From: a virus
Virus record (IMG/VR): IMGVR_UViG_3300043395_001587
Coordinates: 1 to 33,961 of that record
DNA: 33,961 nt
Direction: 5' to 3' (one strand)
Positions 9,267-16,779 of this stretch are shown here, in pieces. Position numbers and translations under genes: made by a program. Numbering within the stretch: the stretch's first letter is position 1; each line of letters begins with the position of its first letter. The notes beneath the pieces were generated by a model. The model had not been told where the DNA came from. It saw only the letters and a list, made by a program, of their open reading frames with translations, and did not search any database.

Positions 9267-9487
9267 TATGAAATCACCCACTCACATTTTCCATCATAAC
9301 AGCAATGTGGTTGTCCGTCTAATGTCTCTTTTGCTGTTCTATAAACTTCTTCTAACCAATCTTCTCTTTCTATAGGAAAAACAATATCAGAAATTTTTAG
9401 CGATTTATTATCAGAAATAGACTTAATAATAATGTCATAAGATGATTCTTTTTCTGTTATTTCGTATTCCCAATTTCCAATTATCAT
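9266..9487 (-). CDS. small protein between two fibre genes
   Basis: 73 residues, mixed alpha/beta, acidic, with a C-terminal CCYDGKC cluster (two adjacent cysteines and one five residues later) that could bind a metal. It starts in a 4-base ATGA overlap with the end of the 922-residue fibre and ends in a TAATG overlap with the next fibre, so it is translated as part of the appendage operon. No family recognised. A fibre chaperone or small virion component is possible but only from context. Confidence 0.55.
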   Translation of the reverse strand: MIIGNWEYEITEKESSYDIIIKSISDNKSLKISDIVFPIEREDWLEEVYRTAKETLDGQPHCCYDGKCEWVIS

Positions 9488-12252
9488 ATAGTTGCTATAT
9501 CCTTAATAGTAATTGTTCCAACCATTCCTGAGTGAATAGAGCATTGATATCTATATCCACCAGTAGTTGTTGCTGGTATCTGCCAATATAGTGTACCACT
9601 TGTTTTGCCCTGAGCATTAGATCCAGTTGATACTGTTCCATCTGTTGCAACATGTATTAATCCAGTATTATAGTTTGCTAAAGCTGAAGTTCTAATTAAA
9701 AATGGATGTCCCGTAACATTTAAATTAAATGCAATTGTTGTTCCAGAAATAGCATATATTGTTGGATTATCCCCAGAATATTGATTATTAAATTGATATG
9801 ATGTCGCCCCATTATTTGTAACATCAAGTACAGTTATTGCTGGATATTGTGGAAGTACAGTTGCTACTGTAGATGGAACCCAGTTTGTACCATTCCAGGT
9901 AAGTGTTTGTCCATTTGTTGGTGCAGATGTTGCTGTGTCAACATCAGAAAGATCATTTATTGCAGATGCGCCAGAAGATACAGTTCCTGGAACCCATTGT
10001 GCTCCATTAAATCTTAAAACTTGATTTGTTTGTGGAGCAGTTGTTTGTGTATCAACATCAGATAAATCATTTATTGCTAAAGATGTTCCACCAGTTGATA
10101 CATCTGAATATTTTGCTAATTTTATCCAAGTAGATCCGTCTGAATAATACGTATAGGTATCTGCACTAACATAAAATCTTTTTCCAGTATTAGCACTTGC
10201 TGAAGGAAGTGCTGCTACAGAAGAATATGTGTGTCCAGTTAAATTAACTGCGGTAAATGATGAAGAGTTAAGCTTATTGTTTAGTTGAGTTTGTATATTT
10301 GATGTTGCTCCATCAAGGTAACTTATTTCAGTATTATTTACGTTTCCTATTGAAGTTGTTGATGGAAGAGTAACAATACCAGTAAATATTGGTGAAGCAA
10401 TTGATGCATATGTTGAAGCAGCTACAGATGTAGACAATTTTGTTGCTAAAGCACTTGTAATTGTTGTTGCATAGTTTGGATCATTATTTAACGCAGTTGC
10501 TAATTCTTTAAGAGTGTTTAATGCTGTAGGTGCTGAATCTAGTAATGTTGCGGCAACTGCTTGAGCAGCCGCATCTGCATATGCTGTAGTTGCTAAAGTA
10601 GTATTATTTGTGTTTGCTGGTTGAGTTGGAGCTGTTGGGTTTCCAGTAAATCCTGGAGAGTTAATAGAAACTTTATTATTTAATTGTGTTTGAATTGATG
10701 ATGTAACTCCATCAAGATAGGACAGTTCTGTTGAGCTTACATTTCCTATAGATGTAGTAGATGGTAAAATTACATTACCAGTAAAACTAGGATTGTTAAT
10801 TGGAGATTTAGAATTTAATTGAGCTTGTATGTCTGATGTTACATTTCCTAAATATGCAACAGATGCTGGAACTGCTCCAGCTGTTCCATTTCCGCCAGAA
10901 ATTTCAATCCAATATGTTCCATCATAAACATATAATATTCCAGTATCAGCTTCATACCAACTATCTCCTTCCGCTGCATTTGATGGCGGAGCTATGTCAA
11001 CCTTAATTGGTTCTTCTACATTGAAAACAACCTTATTGTTTTGAGAGTCATATGTTACGGCTACCCCATCATGTAAAGAATGTGTTAATGCTGTAATATC
11101 TGGTTTTAGTGCTAATCCATCATTTAATGACGTAATTGTAGCTTTTGTTGCTAGTGCATTTGTTATTGTTGTTGAAAAATTTGCATCATTTCCTAAAGCA
11201 GTTGCTAGTTCTTTTAATGTATCTAGTGCTTCTGGTGCAGAATTTAAAAGACCAGATACTGCTGTTGAAACTGCATTATCTGTATATGATTTTGTTGCAA
11301 GCAGGGATGTGTCTGGAATGCCATGTATATTTGTAGTATCTGATTCATGTGATGTTAAAGCTTGTGATGTTGATGTGGCAAGGTTAGATACAGCCGTATC
11401 CACATATGTTTTTGTTGCAAGAAATTGAGTTAGGTCATAGTTTTCCCATAATGATGTAGTTGAGTTCCAAACAAGCGCATTTAAATTTTGTGGATTTTGT
11501 ATTAAAACATCATGAATTTCTTTTAACTCAAAACCATTTTGAATTTTAACAAAAATTGATCCGTTATTTTGATGCTGACCTCTTACAACAATTCCTAAAA
11601 ATACTAAATGGGCTGGTGCCACTGGCTTATTGCTTAATCCATATAGCTTTTGACCATTAGTACCCAACCATACAGCATCACCATCATTTCCGCCAATTGT
11701 GTTTACATTTGTTAAAAGACCTTCTGTAATTATTTGCCCTTCAGCGCCAGCAATAATATTTTCTGCCAAAAGACCAAATGTTTTTGATGATGTTGTTTCA
11801 GACGCATTTGATGCTGCTGTTACTGTTAGCTTACCAGAAGCTCCAACTGATCCATTGATATATACAGGGGTACCTTTATTTAATGTAGTGGCGCCCTGAT
11901 TTACTGCAGTCTGATAAACAGTTTTTGCCACATCTGGAGCAGCAACTGATAATCTTATTTCATTTAAAGCATCATCATATGTTGCAATTAGGTTTGTGTG
12001 ATTTGCATGAGCTAGAAGAGCTGCAGCTGCATCCTGAGCTTGCTCATAATTAAGGGCATACCCTAAAAGCTGAGCTAGTTTATAATCTATAGAATTTGTA
12101 TCAGTTGAGTTATTTATTCCAACTTTTGATTGTAAGGCCTCAATTGCATCATTTGCATTGGCATGTTGGGCAGCATGGGAAACTAGCTGAACCGAGTCTG
12201 TTGACTGTGGGTTAATCAGCGTATCTAATGATGTTGGAAAATTGGTCGCCAT
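9484..12252 (-). CDS. long tail fibre protein with repeats and cupredoxin-like tip
   Basis: 922 residues. Most of the chain is built from fibre repeats: ATKSYTDNAVSTAVSGLLNS followed by APEALDTLKELATALGNDAN, again at about residue 580 and in the protein at 16779-18044, and three copies of ST-SIGN-(V/N)-(S/N)TE(L/I)SYLDG. A GDSWYEADTGILYVYDGTYW module and two AINDLSDVDT...APTNGQTL-type units precede the tip. The last 115 residues look like a cupredoxin fold with His849, Cys904, His907 and Met910 in the type-1 copper arrangement (HPF ... YQCSIHSGM). Known families with this set bind one copper. In a fibre it may be structural. The start at ATG 12252 has only a weak GAGG 12 bases upstream. Confidence 0.7.
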   Translation of the reverse strand: MATNFPTSLDTLINPQSTDSVQLVSHAAQHANANDAIEALQSKVGINNSTDTNSIDYKLAQLLGYALNYEQAQDAAAALLAHANHTNLIATYDDALNEIRLSVAAPDVAKTVYQTAVNQGATTLNKGTPVYINGSVGASGKLTVTAASNASETTSSKTFGLLAENIIAGAEGQIITEGLLTNVNTIGGNDGDAVWLGTNGQKLYGLSNKPVAPAHLVFLGIVVRGQHQNNGSIFVKIQNGFELKEIHDVLIQNPQNLNALVWNSTTSLWENYDLTQFLATKTYVDTAVSNLATSTSQALTSHESDTTNIHGIPDTSLLATKSYTDNAVSTAVSGLLNSAPEALDTLKELATALGNDANFSTTITNALATKATITSLNDGLALKPDITALTHSLHDGVAVTYDSQNNKVVFNVEEPIKVDIAPPSNAAEGDSWYEADTGILYVYDGTYWIEISGGNGTAGAVPASVAYLGNVTSDIQAQLNSKSPINNPSFTGNVILPSTTSIGNVSSTELSYLDGVTSSIQTQLNNKVSINSPGFTGNPTAPTQPANTNNTTLATTAYADAAAQAVAATLLDSAPTALNTLKELATALNNDPNYATTITSALATKLSTSVAASTYASIASPIFTGIVTLPSTTSIGNVNNTEISYLDGATSNIQTQLNNKLNSSSFTAVNLTGHTYSSVAALPSASANTGKRFYVSADTYTYYSDGSTWIKLAKYSDVSTGGTSLAINDLSDVDTQTTAPQTNQVLRFNGAQWVPGTVSSGASAINDLSDVDTATSAPTNGQTLTWNGTNWVPSTVATVLPQYPAITVLDVTNNGATSYQFNNQYSGDNPTIYAISGTTIAFNLNVTGHPFLIRTSALANYNTGLIHVATDGTVSTGSNAQGKTSGTLYWQIPATTTGGYRYQCSIHSGMVGTITIKDIATI

Positions 12253-12258
12253 GTTTTA

Positions 12259-12264
12259 ATTATA
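12259..12264 (-). promoter_or_regulatory. possible -10 box before the 922-residue fibre gene
   Basis: TATAAT on the minus strand inside the 32-base gap 12253-12284, followed by TAAAACATG, so a transcript from it would have almost no leader. No -35 match at normal spacing. Weak evidence on its own. Confidence 0.25.
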
Positions 12265-12284
12265 CCTCAAAAACAGGCTCAAGA

Positions 12285-12539
12285 CTACTCTTCCTGTGTT
12301 AAATCTACCTGTCCCCAGTGACCAAGTGGGCATTCGGCATTTGGCAGCTTAACCTTTAAATTCATAATACATCCACACTCTTTGCACTGATGTGTAGTAG
12401 GAACGTATCTTGGGCATGCCTTACATATTTCAAATCTTTCAGCTGCTACATCAGCTGTAACTCTACCTATTTTTTTATTAAATAAGTCCCATGGCCTTGC
12501 TGGAACATTTTTCCATTTTGGAATATCTTCTTCTGTCAT
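12285..12539 (-). CDS. zinc-ribbon tail-region protein (DUF6171-like)
   Basis: 84 residues. Cysteines occur as CKAC (40-43), CKECGC (52-57) and one in ECPLGHW, a pattern I associate with the DUF6171 proteins of T4-like cyanophages (family name from memory, so tentative). One or two zinc ions are likely. The N-terminal segment ARPWDLFNKKIGRV is nearly the same as the N-terminus of the next gene's protein (KRPWDLFKEKINKPV), which suggests a shared docking peptide. It starts in an ATGA overlap with that gene, so the two are translationally coupled. Confidence 0.6.
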   Translation of the reverse strand: MTEEDIPKWKNVPARPWDLFNKKIGRVTADVAAERFEICKACPRYVPTTHQCKECGCIMNLKVKLPNAECPLGHWGQVDLTQEE

Positions 12540-13369
12540 TTTTTACCCACCCTTTTTTGATGATTTTTATAAGATGTTTCATTTACATGAATACCCTTAA
12601 AATATCTTCTTCCAGATCCATTTATTTTACCTCTATCTGTATTATGTCTTTCCCATCCAAGGGCGTGTGTGGCCATCATTTCATTATCTATGATCTGTTG
12701 ACCAAAAATATCTTTAGCATCTTTTAACTCAAAGCTATCTATAAAAAATCTAGGTACTGGAATAAAAGCAGCTAACCAATCACCCTTTTTAATACTTATT
12801 GTTCTATCTGGTTCTGTTACCTTTATATTAAATGTAAAATTTCTTCTAAGATTGTCAGACTCTACAACACCAGTCATAACATGTAAACCTCTTATAAAAT
12901 AGTTTGGTGGTTGTATTGTCATTAAATTTACTCCTGGTGGAGTTCTAACTATAAATTTATTTTCTAATGTTAGTATGCCATGTGCAAAATCACTTACTAG
13001 TGGCTGTATTGATTCGTGGTTTTGCCAACCTTCTGATATAACTTCTAAACCACCATTTGGATCACCATTCCATTTTAGATCTATATCCCAATTAGATTTA
13101 ATAGCAAATCCGTACTGGTTTCCTATCGTTAATGGTAAACAAAATGTGAAGGCTGTTACGGCAAACCAGTCTCTGTTTGGATATCCTATCAAACTCTCAA
13201 TTACATCTGATATTTTATAGTTATGCTCTGAAGTACAATAAAAAGCTAATGTATTTTCTGGAACCTCAAAACCTTCATCGTTTATATAGTCTCTTTTTAT
13301 TTCGTCTACAAAAGATACTGGCTTATTTATTTTTTCTTTAAATAAGTCCCATGGCCTTTTAGTTGTCAC
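12536..13369 (-). CDS. DUF6065-like beta protein, third member of a local paralogue family
   Basis: 277 residues from GTG 13369, which overlaps the upstream stop as GTGA. A TTG at 13390 is the alternative. The core from about residue 125 to 215 carries VRTPPG, NYFIRGLHVMTGVVESDNL and a run ending in GDWLAAFIPVPR. These positions match KTPxGY, the LTGIVDTDEF-type segment and GTPI.Q..P.KRD in the proteins at 13366 and 14305, so all three appear to share one jelly-roll-like fold. DUF6065 is my best family guess. The protein starts with TTKRPWDLF, the motif shared with its coupled neighbour. Function unknown. The placement suggests a tail or baseplate accessory. Confidence 0.6.
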   Translation of the reverse strand: MTTKRPWDLFKEKINKPVSFVDEIKRDYINDEGFEVPENTLAFYCTSEHNYKISDVIESLIGYPNRDWFAVTAFTFCLPLTIGNQYGFAIKSNWDIDLKWNGDPNGGLEVISEGWQNHESIQPLVSDFAHGILTLENKFIVRTPPGVNLMTIQPPNYFIRGLHVMTGVVESDNLRRNFTFNIKVTEPDRTISIKKGDWLAAFIPVPRFFIDSFELKDAKDIFGQQIIDNEMMATHALGWERHNTDRGKINGSGRRYFKGIHVNETSYKNHQKRVGKK

Positions 13370-14046
13370 TGATATTTCTTTCTTTTCCAAAAAAATCTTT
13401 TATATTTGCCCATTGGAGGCTGGAACCAATTCCAAAAATGTTCATACTCATATGATTCTTTTTGATAAGGGATCTCTAAGTCAAAATCATCTCTCTTAAA
13501 TGGTATTGCTTGAATAATTGGAGTTCCAGCTGGAATTAATCCACTAAAACCCCTTTTCATAAAAAATGGAAATTGAACTGAAAGTGGAAATTCATCTGTA
13601 TCTACAATACCAGTTAATGATTGAAATGGTAAATCAGTTCTATTTAATGGGTGTGTAAAAATAGTACTATATCCTTTGGGAGTTTTCCAATAAAACTTAT
13701 TTATCCATTTAAATGGAGATGGGTGTAGGTGGTCTCCAATATCAAATCCTTCTAGCTGAAAATCTGGATGAAATGTTACAACATCTGCTACGCCATTATC
13801 AATAAATCTATGATATTGATCATCATATATAACATCAGCAGAAGTCTTAAAAACATATCCTGCTGTAAATGAGTCAAGTACTGGTATGCACTTTTTAATA
13901 GTCATATCATGAACTTCTTGATCTACTGGCTCTATTTTCTTAAACCAGTCTGGAACATTTTTAACAGATGGTTCTGGTTGTTGCCAGTCTATCTTAATAT
14001 CTTCAGATAGAGCTTGTATCTTCTTCGTCAGTGGGTTTAATCGCAT
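13366..14046 (-). CDS. beta-fold tail accessory protein, copy 2 of a duplicated module
   Basis: 226 residues from ATG 14046. ATG 14076 is an alternative with no better ribosome site. A paralogue of the protein at 14305-14991: both have EPSV..(V/I)P.W near the N-terminus, a K(K)CIP segment followed by SGY or AGY, then FYWKTPKGYSTIFTHPLNR, LP(F)..L, D.D.F, a VPFF(L/M)K-type strand and GTPI.Q..P.KRD, and they end in a basic FFWKRKKY-like tail. Such proteins occur in many T4-like and marine phages without known function. It overlaps the small upstream gene by 44 bases and hands over to the next gene by a GTGA overlap. Confidence 0.6.
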   Translation of the reverse strand: MRLNPLTKKIQALSEDIKIDWQQPEPSVKNVPDWFKKIEPVDQEVHDMTIKKCIPVLDSFTAGYVFKTSADVIYDDQYHRFIDNGVADVVTFHPDFQLEGFDIGDHLHPSPFKWINKFYWKTPKGYSTIFTHPLNRTDLPFQSLTGIVDTDEFPLSVQFPFFMKRGFSGLIPAGTPIIQAIPFKRDDFDLEIPYQKESYEYEHFWNWFQPPMGKYKRFFWKRKKYQ

Positions 14047-14308
14047 TTGGATTCTTGAACTCTCCAGTCTCTTCATTATATGTCCAGTTAATTTGTGGCT
14101 TTTCTTCTAAATCAGAAATATCTAAAATAACTGGCTGGCTCATTAAAAGAGCCCATAACCTTTCTTCTGTTCTAATTATATCCTGTATCTCTCCGTCTAA
14201 AACAAGTGCTATAGAGTATATTTTATTTTCTTCATGATATTGTTTTGGTGGATTAAATGAGTCTTTTTTTGGACTTATTTTTTGAATTCTTTTTCTTTTA
14301 AATATCAT
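14003..14308 (-). CDS. small VLDG-motif protein, copy 2 of a duplicated module
   Basis: 101 residues from ATG 14308, which overlaps the upstream stop as ATGA. The middle holds IYSIALVLDGEIQDIIRTEE then RLWALLMSQP, clearly related to VSFALVLDGVVQQVMTTN...SLLLENP in the protein at 15012-15224. The N-terminus is strongly basic (IFKRKRIQK) and the C-terminus acidic. This small family is common in tailed phages next to tail genes and has no known activity. It is followed by a large paralogous protein, as its relative is, which shows duplication of a gene pair. Confidence 0.55.
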   Translation of the reverse strand: MIFKRKRIQKISPKKDSFNPPKQYHEENKIYSIALVLDGEIQDIIRTEERLWALLMSQPVILDISDLEEKPQINWTYNEETGEFKNPNAIKPTDEEDTSSI

Positions 14309-14991
14309 TCGTAAACCTTTTTTACCCAAAATAACTTTTTATACGATTTGCCAGGTTCTCTAATTGGAATTGCCTGATTTCTATGAATATCTGGAATAGT
14401 AGAATCATCTACCCAAGATTTCCACTTATCTCTTTTATAAGGAAATATTTGCATAATTGGTGTTCCTTCAGGTATTACACCTTGAAAATCTTCTTTTAGA
14501 AAAAATGGAACATTTCCATTACCTTGAAACTTATCTGCATCCATAGTTGCAGAAAGAGTTGTAAATGGAAGATCAAATCTATTAAATGGATGTGTTACTA
14601 AAACGCTATATCCCCTTGGTGTTTTCCAAGACCACTGTGATGACCAAACAAAATGATTTGGCATATGTCCAGCTGGTCTAGGTATTGTAGCGCCTAACTC
14701 CTTTGGTCTTTCTTGAATAAATCTTGGCCATTCACCTTCTGATGGGCCATTCCATTTAATTGAAACTTCACCATTTTCATTTCTAGTAACAAATACGTCA
14801 AATGGCAAATTAACTGTATAGCCAGACATCATTATTTCCATAAATGGAATACATGTTTTCATGCCTGCCTGTTCGTAGTCGCCTATTTTTATTGTAGATT
14901 CGCCATCTCTCCACCACTGTGGAATTTTAGAAACAGATGGCTCAATAAGCTTCTTCCTTCCGCCAAACGGAATAAACTTTATGAGTTTCAC
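14305..14991 (-). CDS. beta-fold tail accessory protein, copy 1 of a duplicated module
   Basis: 228 residues starting at ATG 14991. It contains KTCIPFMEIMMSGY, WSWKTPRGYSVLVTHPFNRF, PFFLKEDFQGVIPEGTPIMQ and an IFPYKRDKW segment, all aligned with the protein at 13366-14046. The regular strand pattern suggests a jelly roll with a basic C-terminal tail (YKKLFWVKKVYE). No enzyme signature is visible. The position after a VLDG-type small gene and before another module copy points to a structural or assembly role in the tail. Confidence 0.6.
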   Translation of the reverse strand: MKLIKFIPFGGRKKLIEPSVSKIPQWWRDGESTIKIGDYEQAGMKTCIPFMEIMMSGYTVNLPFDVFVTRNENGEVSIKWNGPSEGEWPRFIQERPKELGATIPRPAGHMPNHFVWSSQWSWKTPRGYSVLVTHPFNRFDLPFTTLSATMDADKFQGNGNVPFFLKEDFQGVIPEGTPIMQIFPYKRDKWKSWVDDSTIPDIHRNQAIPIREPGKSYKKLFWVKKVYE

Positions 14992-15011
14992 TTTTTTCCT
15001 ATTCTATTAAA

Positions 15012-15224
15012 TTAAGCTGTGAATGCTGCTTCTTCTACGGTCATACCCGCTTCTGCATCATCTTTACATCTGATGATTTGTGGGTTTTCAAGTAGAAGTG
15101 ATGCTGTTTGAACATTAGTTGTCATTACCTGTTGTACAACACCATCTAGCACCAAAGCAAAAGATACTTTGCCAGTCTCTTGTCCTGGTCCAATTTTTTC
15201 CCAAGAAGGAATTGCTGTGGTCAT
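15012..15224 (-). CDS. small VLDG-motif protein, copy 1 of a duplicated module
   Basis: 70 residues. The motif VSFALVLDGVVQQVMTTNVQ then TASLLLENPQIIRC defines the family shared with 14003-14308. The fold is probably a beta hairpin plus helix. ATG 15224 follows GAGGAGAG at a normal distance, so expression should be good. It lacks the basic N-terminus of its paralogue. Function is not known. Small proteins of this kind accompany tail-fibre genes in many phages. Confidence 0.55.
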   Translation of the reverse strand: MTTAIPSWEKIGPGQETGKVSFALVLDGVVQQVMTTNVQTASLLLENPQIIRCKDDAEAGMTVEEAAFTA

Positions 15225-15234
15225 ATTACTCTCC

Positions 15235-16779
15235 TCATTGTATTGTAATTTCTCCTACAGTTTTTTGTTCGTTATAGCTGCTAGGAGAAGCCACTATACC
15301 GTAGTTAGCTATAATATTAACACCAGTTGCGTTATATATCAAGTCTGAGCCTATTTGTGTTACCATTGTGGTATCAGAAAAGGCTTTAGCTGTAATTGTG
15401 GCTGTTGTTCCACCCTTAGCAGAATTAGATATAATAACCTTAAGTCCTAACATTTGAGTAACGCTTGTAACTGCATCTAAAGTAAATGTATGTATTGCTG
15501 TAGCAGCATTAGATGCAAATTTAATAAATTTAAGATATCTTGGATATGTATTATTATATGAATTACATGTGCCACCTGTGCCTGCACAGTTTCCGCCTGA
15601 TGCTACGCAACCTCCAGTTCCTACGCATGGATTTGTTGTGCCACATGGATTATATGGATTTTGGCTTACACATGGGTTGTATGGATTTACAACACCACAG
15701 GGATTATATGGGTTTTGGCTTACACATGGATTAGTAGTTGTATATCCACATGGATTATATACGTTGTAATCAACGCAAGGATTATAAACATTCCAGCTAT
15801 ATCCACATGGATTATATGGATTTACGCTTACGCATGGATTATATGGGTTTACGCTAACACAAGGGTTGTATGGGTTTTGTATTCCACACGGATTATATGG
15901 TACCCAGTATGCACATGGATTATATGGATTTATATTTACACATGAGTTATATGGGTTTATGTTTACACAAGGATTATATGGGTTTGTATATGAACATGGA
16001 TTATATGGGTTATATGAAAGACAACATGCTATGTAATAGCTTCCAAATACCCAGCAGTATCCGCTTGATCTACAGTTGCCGCCAGATGAAACACAGTTTC
16101 CTCCAGATGTATTACAGTTTCCGCCTGAAGTATTACAATACCCTCCAGAAGATACACAATATCCTCCAGTTGCTGTACATCCTCCAGATGTATTACAGTT
16201 TCCTCCAGATGTATTACAATAACCACCAGTTGCAGCACAACCAGGATATTCTGGAATACAATTTGGATAAGTTGCTACACATTGTGGATTTCCAGAAACA
16301 CAGTTTCCACCAGTTCCAGTACATCCGCCAGATGTATTACAGTTACCACCAGTTGCAACACAGTTGCCACCAGCTCCACATGGATTATATGGAGTTGAAT
16401 ATACACACGGATTATATGGATTATATGTTCCACATGGATTGTATGGATTTGTAGAACTACATGAACCGCAACCACTACAAAATTCTTGACTTGATACTAA
16501 AGCATACCAATTTCCATCATCTGTTACCCAAAGTGCGGCACCAGATCCAATTCCTGGATTTTTAATTGATATAGTAACATTTGGATTAGACATTGTAACT
16601 GTAGCCATTGGATAGGAAGATGCTGGATCTGTTGTTGAAGCTGCAAAACCAGATGCTGACCAAAGACCTCTTCTGAATTTCCAACCAGATTTAAAGAAAT
16701 TATTAAACGTATCTTGAAATGACAAGAAAGACTTAAGTCTTGAGTTAACTATCTTTTTCTTGCTACTGAATTTTGCCAT
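15235..16779 (-). CDS. cysteine-array virion protein
   Basis: 514 residues in three parts. Residues 25-100 form a beta domain resembling phage LamG-like or carbohydrate-binding domains (KFRRGLWSASGFAASTTDPA ... ALWVTDDGNWYALVS). Residues 101-405 are an array with about 42 cysteines: first a block with a cysteine every 7 residues (NTSGGNC, VSSGGNC, TATGGYC), flanked by and then followed by a block with a cysteine every 9 residues (VSVNPYNPC, VNINPYNPC). Thirteen PYNPC units are visible. Residues 406-514 are a second beta domain (LKFIKFASNAATAIHTFTL..., ending EITIQ). It starts in a TAATG overlap. The array may be a disulfide-rich or metal-bound solenoid, which is inference. Confidence 0.7.
   Translation of the reverse strand: MAKFSSKKKIVNSRLKSFLSFQDTFNNFFKSGWKFRRGLWSASGFAASTTDPASSYPMATVTMSNPNVTISIKNPGIGSGAALWVTDDGNWYALVSSQEFCSGCGSCSSTNPYNPCGTYNPYNPCVYSTPYNPCGAGGNCVATGGNCNTSGGCTGTGGNCVSGNPQCVATYPNCIPEYPGCAATGGYCNTSGGNCNTSGGCTATGGYCVSSGGYCNTSGGNCNTSGGNCVSSGGNCRSSGYCWVFGSYYIACCLSYNPYNPCSYTNPYNPCVNINPYNSCVNINPYNPCAYWVPYNPCGIQNPYNPCVSVNPYNPCVSVNPYNPCGYSWNVYNPCVDYNVYNPCGYTTTNPCVSQNPYNPCGVVNPYNPCVSQNPYNPCGTTNPCVGTGGCVASGGNCAGTGGTCNSYNNTYPRYLKFIKFASNAATAIHTFTLDAVTSVTQMLGLKVIISNSAKGGTTATITAKAFSDTTMVTQIGSDLIYNATGVNIIANYGIVASPSSYNEQKTVGEITIQ
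15564..16479 (-). repeat. coding repeat array (7- and 9-codon cysteine units)
   Basis: Tandem imperfect repeats that encode the cysteine array. Units of 21 bases (GGN-C type) lie mainly at about 16050-16370 and units of 27 bases (NPYNPC type) at about 15580-16020, with a few more at 16380-16450. Plus-strand reading shows the recurring word GGATTATATGG. Synonymous changes between units show that the protein pattern is kept by selection and not only by recent duplication. Confidence 0.75.

Noticed and set aside
15540-16454. Several plus-strand frames of 64-194 codons opposite the cysteine-array gene
   Set aside because: They come from the low-complexity repeat read backward (HMDYMDL-type runs), lack ribosome sites, and oppose a well-supported gene.
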